From NCBI RefSeq assembly GCF_964204645.1, contig NC_134033.1, positions 10,809,155-10,873,154 of the forward strand: a stretch of DNA of 64,000 nucleotides, written 5' to 3'. Origin of the DNA: Tubulanus polymorphus. Taxonomy: Eukaryota > Nemertea > Palaeonemertea > Tubulaniformes > Tubulanidae. A program made the translations under genes and the position numbers. The notes under the pieces were generated by a model. It saw only the letters and a list, made by a program, of their open reading frames with translations. It searched no databases and was not told where the DNA came from. Of the stretch, positions 13,801-22,800 are shown piece after piece (position 1 is the first letter of the stretch; each line of letters opens with the position of its first letter).

Positions 13801-16800
13801 GGACGTAGAGGTCAGTTATACTGCGGGGCAACATGTCACATGTACATGTACCGGTGACATGTCACATGTTTAGGTAACTGCGACATGCACATGTAATGAT
13901 GAGATGCGGCCAGGTTAAGGACTATAAACGGGTTTAGGATGTTTCATTATTGATTAGGATCGTTAGAACCGTACCTACCTACCCTTTCTCGTGAAATGAG
14001 CATGGCCTTTATCCTTGCATTCTTTTATCGACCAGGGTCGGAACCATTACCGGCCGTAGGGTAGATGGGTGTTTGTGTGTGCCTGTGAAGTAGTGGTTGA
14101 GTGTATAGATGTATTTGGCTGTTTGGTACTATCTCTATCCCTTTTATAATAGTGCCCATAATAACGCCCCCGCAGATTATTAAACTGACCCATAGATTCA
14201 GCTAATAATGCCCAAAAGAATGTTTTTAATTGCCCCACAAAATGTTTTAACTACCCCACAGAATGTATTAATTGCACTGCAGAATGTTTTAACTATCCCT
14301 TTGAATGAATCTGGTTCTAACTATTCTCAGCTTTTAATGTTTTCATATTGAATATCGATATAAACATACTTATTATATACATTACTTGACGATGGAATAA
14401 GAAAACTGTGAAAGTGTCTGATTTTCAAGTTTTCTTATTTGCGTCTAATACGTATATTGTACACATGTTATAAATATGAACATTGTAGCTTGAAAGGGAG
14501 CCAAGTATAAGTCCAGCGCCCTGTTCTACAGTTGAGACTTGGAGTCTGGACTGTGGAATGGGACTCGGAGAAGCAGGCTATGAATTCGAACTAATTTCAA
14601 ATCTTGAGAAAACTTTCAACAATCTCTCCAGTTTGGAAATTTACATAGCGTTTGAATTTGAATACGTCTGCAGCTCTCCGTGGGCTATGATTGGTTGAAA
14701 GTGAGTTCCTTTACATAAATGAAGGACAAGCTAATTGTTTGCATGTTTATTCTATATACATATATCTCTATTATATTATTATCTCCTCTCTATCTCTATC
14801 TATCTCTCTCTTTCATGTTTCATATTCTTGTATGCTTCAAAAAGGTTTGGACCCTTGGGCTAAAATCTACTGTGAGTACCGACTACCCTATAGTGTGTAT
14901 GCCTAGTATTTTAATGATTGCTATATTTTCTCAGATTGTAAACCCTCCAAAATCCTATGTAGGGCTGAGGATAGAACAACACCCTGCCCTCCCATGGGGT
15001 TGTATTAGAGAACCCCTTTTACCTATGCATGGGGTGAAGGTTAGAATAATGTAAACTGCCTTGAATTCTCCCATCAGGTCCAGTTTTTCAAAAAAAGACA
15101 TTGAGTTTGTGGCCTAATTGTACAGATGTCAATTTCATGTTTTCAATGAGGACAACAATTCAAACTCAACCATTTTTAGCATAAATTTTTTCACGAAACT
15201 GAACCGAGGGAGAGAATACGTTCTTTCCCATCCCTCTCTTAGTATCGGACGCTTAAAGTTTGCAGTGGAAAACGAGTTACTTTTCGGATATACACCGATA
15301 CCCTGTGGGCTGAGGGTTTCAATTCCCTGAGAAAATAAAGTAAATGATTAATTCATTTTTAACGTAGGAAAATAATAAATGGATTGCAGAAGTTTTGTGT
15401 GTTTCGCAATTCGGGTTAATTTGTCAGTAAATATTTCACGTACGGCTGACGGCATGTATAGACCCTTCGACGGTAAGATGGCAGCCGCCGATAGTCCCTC
15501 CTATAACATTGTCGAAAGCTGTAGGGTCTGTAGGTGTCAGTTGGTTTGATTTACACAGAATGACACGCACAGTTTGAGGTGCACATACACACGCACACGC
15601 ACACACGCTGTATCTCACAGTCTTACTTACGTCGTGTGTTAGGCCTGGTTTTATAGACCCCGGCTCGAGCTTGTTTTTATAAAACCGGCTTCGCAAATTC
15701 TTCTTTCTAATAATCACTTCATGATGTGAAGATCACTTATTTTTTCATTTCAATTAAGTTTGATAATTATGAATTGTCTTCATTATGATTCGAAATTTAT
15801 ATCAACACTGAATATCCTAATTTGTTTTTAATTGATCTTATCTTCAAAATTTATCAGCATTCATTAAATTTGATTCAAGTTCAAATTATTTTATCAGTGA
15901 AGTGCATTGTGTGATGCATACTCGGCATGCAAGTGAATGAATGAATCGAACAAATCTTTTCAAATAGAATCGAAAGAAAAATTGAATCAAGATTATTTCT
16001 TGCCTTGGTGTAGCATAGATTTTACACAATTCTTCAGCAATTTTTCGGCATGAATTAAAGTATAAATTGTTGTTAGCTGCTTGCCCAGGGCCCCAGTTCT
16101 ACTGTCCAAGGTCAGTTGCTCAAGATAATTTGGTTTGAGTTGATGCAGTTTTGATTGTTACTTTGTCAGTGTTATTCGCAAATGCGTTAACTGCCACCAA
16201 CTTTTGAACAACTGAACCAAGACTTGTTGGATCAATCTTACAGATTCTTTTACAGACTTAAATAACATCGAGGTGGAACTGAGTCTCTGCGTAATCCTCG
16301 AATTCCAACCTCTTAGAAGGAAAATGGAAAATGAAAATTTTTCCGCGCCTTTCAAAAAATATATGATCGTACAATTTCGAGATTATCACGTTTCAGATTC
16401 GCCGAAGATTCGTCAAATTGATATCTCATTCTCGCTGACGGTCGTGCTCAGCGCTCTGTTGCCCCCGACGAGAACGCCGCAGAACGCGGCCGGCAAAAAC
16501 CAGCACCTGAACGTCGGCGATCTCGGTAGATTGAGCAGTCTCGGAGCCAGCGATCAGAAATATTCGAAACATCTCAAAGACGCCGTTTATCAAACCGCGT
16601 TCTTGGGTGAGTACAAAATCCGCGCGATCGCTTTCCACCGGTGAACAGTGGCGGATCCAGCCTGCCGCGAGTACTGCTCGAGCGTTACTCAAGATTTCCC
16701 CACAACATTTTCAATGTAGACAATGTTTGCCTGCATGTGACCTATGGAATATGTGTCATGATTGTCTTTGCGATACATGTCGCACACGTGGTACCTAACA

Positions 16801-19800
16801 TAGTGGATCGGTGCACCACAGGAACTCCTCTGGCTCACGGCTTGCCAACTTGTTTTTAAAGTAATTCCTGTTTTAAAGTTGCCGAGATAGCATTTAACTC
16901 TTTGCCTGCCAGGCCTATTTTTCAGGAAATGCTGTGCTTTGCGCCAGGATTCCCGTGTTTTTCAGAGATTCATAAAACTAAAACTAGAAGAGAAGTGCAG
17001 AGGGGGTATTTCGCAGAAAATATGCCCATTCATGCGTGTTCAGCCCTCATTTCAATAGTTGAAATCACTAACACACTGCATATAATGACTGATGATAGTC
17101 TGTTTTGGTAGTAACAGGCATTAAACTAACTGGATTTGTGCGATGAATTTGCCATCTATCGTTATGGCTATGAAACAAGTCAACCGTACCAGTACGGTTT
17201 TGGTAGGCAAGTGATGGGAGATATCGAACGTACCAGAACGTGTTTGGCAGGCAATGAGCTTAGAGCACCTGAAATTTCAAATTTCTTCAGCCAGCTTTTC
17301 GGGAGACAATAATATTACTATGATAAGTACTCAGATTTGACCCCTGGATCCGCCACTTGTGAATATGGTCAATTTTGTTACGGCAATACACCTGTTGCTT
17401 ATCGAATTGTTCATCTAGATTCTTGCCTGGGACTTCAACAAAATTTCATTTGGCCACTTTCATAAGAAATGGGCTGATTCATCATTTTCATCATCTATAG
17501 GCCTATTTTACACATCCTGAAAATAAATAAAGATGAAATCTATAAAGATATTGTATGTATATGTTTCAGGTTTGAAGATAATTATAGTGTGCTTCCAATC
17601 ACAGTTATCGGCGGAGTGGCATCGTATTGCCGTCACGATCAAGGAGCTTGTCGCTCGCCACCAGGGCGGCGCTTTCCTGTGGAAGTTTATTGATTTTCTA
17701 GTCACTATACGGCCTCCTCTGTACATTATACTGAGGCCTTTCATACATTTCAAAGTACGTAACATTAAATTGAGCTCCCAGAGTTTCACAGTCGTCTGTT
17801 AAATTTGAATCAGCGATTTGAAGTCAATTGATTTCTTATGTGTCTTCAAAACTGGAGTCAGATTTTATCGAGGTTTCAACCTAAGAGTAAAAAATTTAAC
17901 CTAGAACGGTGGAACTTGATCCACACCCTACTGTGGAACTGGATCCAGAACCTTTGAAACTGGGTTCAGAAATGGAACTAGATCCAGAACTGTGGAACTG
18001 TGTCCAGTACTGTGGAACTGAGTCTGTTACCATAGAACTGGGTTCAGAACTGTGGAACTGAGTACAGTACTATAGAACTGGATTCAGAACTGTGGAACTG
18101 TGTCCAGTACTGTGGAACTGAATCCGTTACCATAGAACTAGGTTCAGAACTGCGCAACTGGATCTAGAACTGTGGAACTGGGTCTTTCAATGTAATTTGA
18201 GATCTGGACCCAGAGTTCTATAGTGTTTGATTTGACTATTTTCGTTAATTTTCTATATTCATGTACTGTTCCATTATTCTATTGCGCAGATGCTGAAATT
18301 ACAATGTGACACTGAGGCCGAATATTATCTACAGCAGTTAGTCGGTCAGAGATTACAGGGTAACCTGCTACCCCCTCCTAAATGTAGTGGATCGATCCTC
18401 ATCGATTTGGCTAACGAACTAAGAATCATTAAAGAAGATATGGCTCTCAGGGGAGGTAGGTACCGCAACCTAAAAGTATCGGAAAAAATTTGAATAAATA
18501 AATAACTGAATCGTATTGACTCGTCTGCTGTTTTACAGCGGGTGATTTCCGACCACCGACGACGACCATGACAACGGATTTCACGCTGGATCTGACGCAG
18601 ACGAATTCCATATCTAGAATTCCGCGTCCGAGTATCGCTGATCTGATGGAACCACTCGGCAACCGTGTTTTACCCCTCGGCAACAAACGCAACAGTAAAG
18701 GTATGACATCGAGGGGTCAAGGTTGTTGGATTGCACTCATTGTTGATTTGAAAAATCAGAATACTTTTCATAGATTGTAAAATCTTCGATTTGATTGGTC
18801 GATTAGCTTGAAATCTGTAAAATGAGCCAATCGGATTGGATTTTACAATATAACTAGCTTGAAAAATGAGCCAGTAATAATGGATTTTACAAAGCTAGCT
18901 GGAAAGATGAGCCAGATTGGATTTACATAGGTAACTAGAAAAATGTGCCAATCAGATTGGATTTACATAGTTAACTAGAAAAATTAGTCAATCAGAATGG
19001 ACTTTACTTCAGCTACCTGGAAATCATCAATATTTCAGTCTCTCCATAGTATTAGATGTATTTGTTTTATGTGTTTTGTTGTAGGAACAGTGAGTCCAAT
19101 GAGTCCTCTACCCCCGATACCATCCTCTCCGCCGGCCCCGCCCTCCGTGGAGCAGACGCCGGCCCAGTCGCCCAGCGGCCCGGAGAGCGGGCACGAGGAG
19201 AGCGTCGATACGGATACCGACGACACCGCGTTACTCATCAGACGTCATTCCAGTCGCAGAATTACCGCGTCCGACGGCAACCAGATACTCAATAAATTCC
19301 AGCGTAAACAACAGGACGAAGCGGAGTTCATCAGTAAGTTTAATCCTGAGATTATCCATCAGTTTAATCCCCCGATTAACCACGACCTTAGATTAACCAT
19401 AAATAAGCTATTCTCTGCTCAAATCCAAGTCCGTTTCTATCTAATATTTACCGCAGTTTGTGCATTTGAATCCAGAACCAAAACTAACCCGAACCATAAC
19501 TTACTTCGAACCCAGCTTACGGCATTTTCTCCGCGAGAATGAAACTTTCCCAGCTTCACAGATTGTGGAACTGTGATTAACGACAAACTTCTCTCTAATT
19601 TCTCGATTCAAAAATAGCGGCGAAAATAAAACGACCAAAAAGTCTCTTCGATTTCGGTAATAATCGATGTTAATTGATCGATCGAGACACAGTGCTTTAC
19701 ATTTACATTTCACATGTGCATGTCACATTGCGCAACATGTTACGTCGCTTAGGAAGATATTTTCCTGCACTGATTTGTAGTTTCGCACCCGTAACACTAC

Positions 19801-22800
19801 TGTTTGTCACATCTGCTCTTCATGCGACGTTTTGATCCGTAATTTCATTAATAAACTGTTGATTTACCTTTATCGTGCATCAATTTGTTCAGTAAGGAAT
19901 TTGCATTCAGAAATAAACAACAATTTTCACTAAAGTTGTTTTTGTTTTCATTTATCAGGGATAGTTTACTCGGCATACGCTCGCGTAATGCTTAAAAAAC
20001 TGATCCGCGGATGCTTGGAAACGTAACAGTGACGTCATCACCTGCTCATTAGCATAACAAAATACAGTAGGTGGCGCCACGTGACGGGTTGCAAAAGCTG
20101 TTTTTCAGCATTACGCAAACGTATGCTAGGTAAACAATCGCTGACAAATGAAAACAAAAATAAATTCATGCCAGTTCATAATTTATTTCTGAATGAGAAA
20201 TCCTTACTGAACAAATTGATGCATAATATTTGCGGATCAACTGATTATTAACGAAATCACGGACCAAAACGTTGCACGTAGAGTAGTGTGACAGACAGTA
20301 GTTACTTTAGGATCACGCCGAATTCCTGTGTGTAATTCTGATTTCAGCAACTGTTATTTCAACACCAATAATCATTCGCACGCAAAATACAATTCCCGCA
20401 ATCATGAAACCGAAAAACTAAGATATCGTGACGTTGAAATTGATTAAGAATCAGAATGTTCGGTTTTCAACTAAAAAGTATTGTCAAGGAATGAAATCCT
20501 TGGCAATAGTTTTTAGTTGAAAATCAAAAGGTCGGATTTTGAATCAATTTTAAGGTTACAATATTTTACGTTTTTTGATTTCTTGATTGTGGGAATTATA
20601 TTTTACTCGTCTTTCGCGATTCATTGTGGAATTTTACCTCTTCATTCACACACATCTCTGGGTTTCTAATGCTACGTACTACTAGCGTTCTATGTAGAAA
20701 ATGCACAGCTTCACAGAGATGGGTCCTTATCAACAGAACGTGGGTCCTGATGTACGGGAGGAAATGCGTTCGATTAATGCAAAACTCAGGGTAGAACTCG
20801 GTTGTGCAGACAGGGAAGGGAGATGGGCGCATGGTTATTGTGTGATGAGGGGAGATGGTCAGGGTCACTGTGGAGGTAAAGAGATGGTCAAAGTTACTCT
20901 GTGGGGGAGGGATTGTCAGGATCACGGAAGGGAGATGGTCACATGGTTACCAAGTGATTAGGGGGAATGGTCATGGTCACTGTGGGGGTGAGAAGATGGT
21001 CAGGGTTACCGTGTGGAGAGGGATGGACGGGGGTCACTGTAGAGGAGGGGAAGACGGTGACGATCGATCACTATGTGTCTGTGATATGTATATTATATAT
21101 GGTGTGTATGATGATGAATATTGATTATTCTAGCTAGCCGATTTATACCCAATCAAAACACTCGCAGTAAACTGCAGCGTCAAGCGAGCATACATTACGC
21201 GAGTCGTCGCGCTCATATAACCAAACAGCATAACGTTTACGAGACGAGCATCGAAACCGTTTTGTACGAAATACCGGACGACGACGACCGCGGCGGCCAT
21301 TACGCGTCAGGTAACCACGCGGCGACCGGACTGGTGTTTATGACTCGGCACCGTGCGGCAGGGTTTGACGCGCGACAACACGAAGAACAACAACGCAAAA
21401 CCGTTTTTTAGTTTCGATTTTCAGTTTTCGTTTCAAACAAATTTTTCGATTTTCGTTTTCATCCATATTTTCAAACACACCACATCGGCGAAATTTTTCG
21501 GCAAGAAAATTTTCATGAACGTTCGGCCAATTCTATTCGCAATGCTTTTATATATACATTTAGACCGCAGTGCACTTAACACCTTACACTACATTTGAGA
21601 CCGTTACGAAAACAATTATAAATCGAGATCGAGAAGGAAAAAAGCTACATTAATCATTTCAAATAAAACCGAACAAACGAAACCTAATTCATATTAACAA
21701 ATACATGTTTTAAAAAGCTTTAAGTTTTTAACCAAGTTTATCATTAACCTTATTGATTTATATATATTTTTAAGTCGTTAATTTTAATTGTTATAACCGT
21801 CTTGTTATTAGAATAATATCTAAAACCCGCATTTTCGTCTTATCGAATATATTTCAATGTTTTTATATTGAAATCATTTCTTTTTCTAAACTCTCAATGT
21901 TAAATACAGTTCCAGTTTGTGCTGCACATGTGTTTGTTTCAACTTGCCACGGTGTGATTTTGATATGAATTGCATGTCGCGTATAATTGTGCTAAAAATC
22001 AAGATTTGAAGACGATAAATTTCAGCTAGCTTTTTAATTTTTTTTAAATGTTTTCATCATATCAATGAAAAATAAGTTGAAATGTTTTCCTAAATGTGTA
22101 AGTTAAATTATTGTGGATTAGTTTTGTAAATAATTTATTCAAATAATTTGAATTTGATTTTATAATATATTTGATTAATTTGACTTTGAATTCGCAGCTA
22201 ATTTGCATAATTTATTCAATTAATTTGAATGCTTGCATAATTTATTCAATTAATTTAAATGCGAAGGGTAAGAAATAAAGGAAAATCTTTCAACGTTCTA
22301 ATTTTAGTTTGAAATGTTAGCCTTTAGTAAAAACAGGTAACAGTGCTATTATCCTGGGCCCAGTTTTGTTGTCAAAAAGATCTAAATAGAAAAAAGATTT
22401 GAAATTCATTAAATGAATGAATATCATCAGTATCCACTTCGGGATGATATCAGCATTGTAATATTTACTAATTAAAATATTTGAATGAATATCAACTCAA
22501 TTTGATCGTTCGAAAGATATTTAATTTGAAATAAACTCCTAAAAAACTTGGCCTGTTTTTAATCGTTTATTAATCGTGAATTTTACTGTGTGCACTGTGT
22601 GTTTATTATAAGTGGTAGAATTGTTTTGTCTCCTGGTTCTGTGTCAGCAGCAATAAGTGTGTAGTCTCAATATAGTTCCGGTACGCGTCAAACCCAGCTC
22701 TCTCTGCCTAGCCATACTCACCGACGTCTAGAAGGTTCAGCCAAAAAAGAAAAAAAAGCAACAGAAAATCTAATCTCGTTTATATTTTCAACAGGATTCG

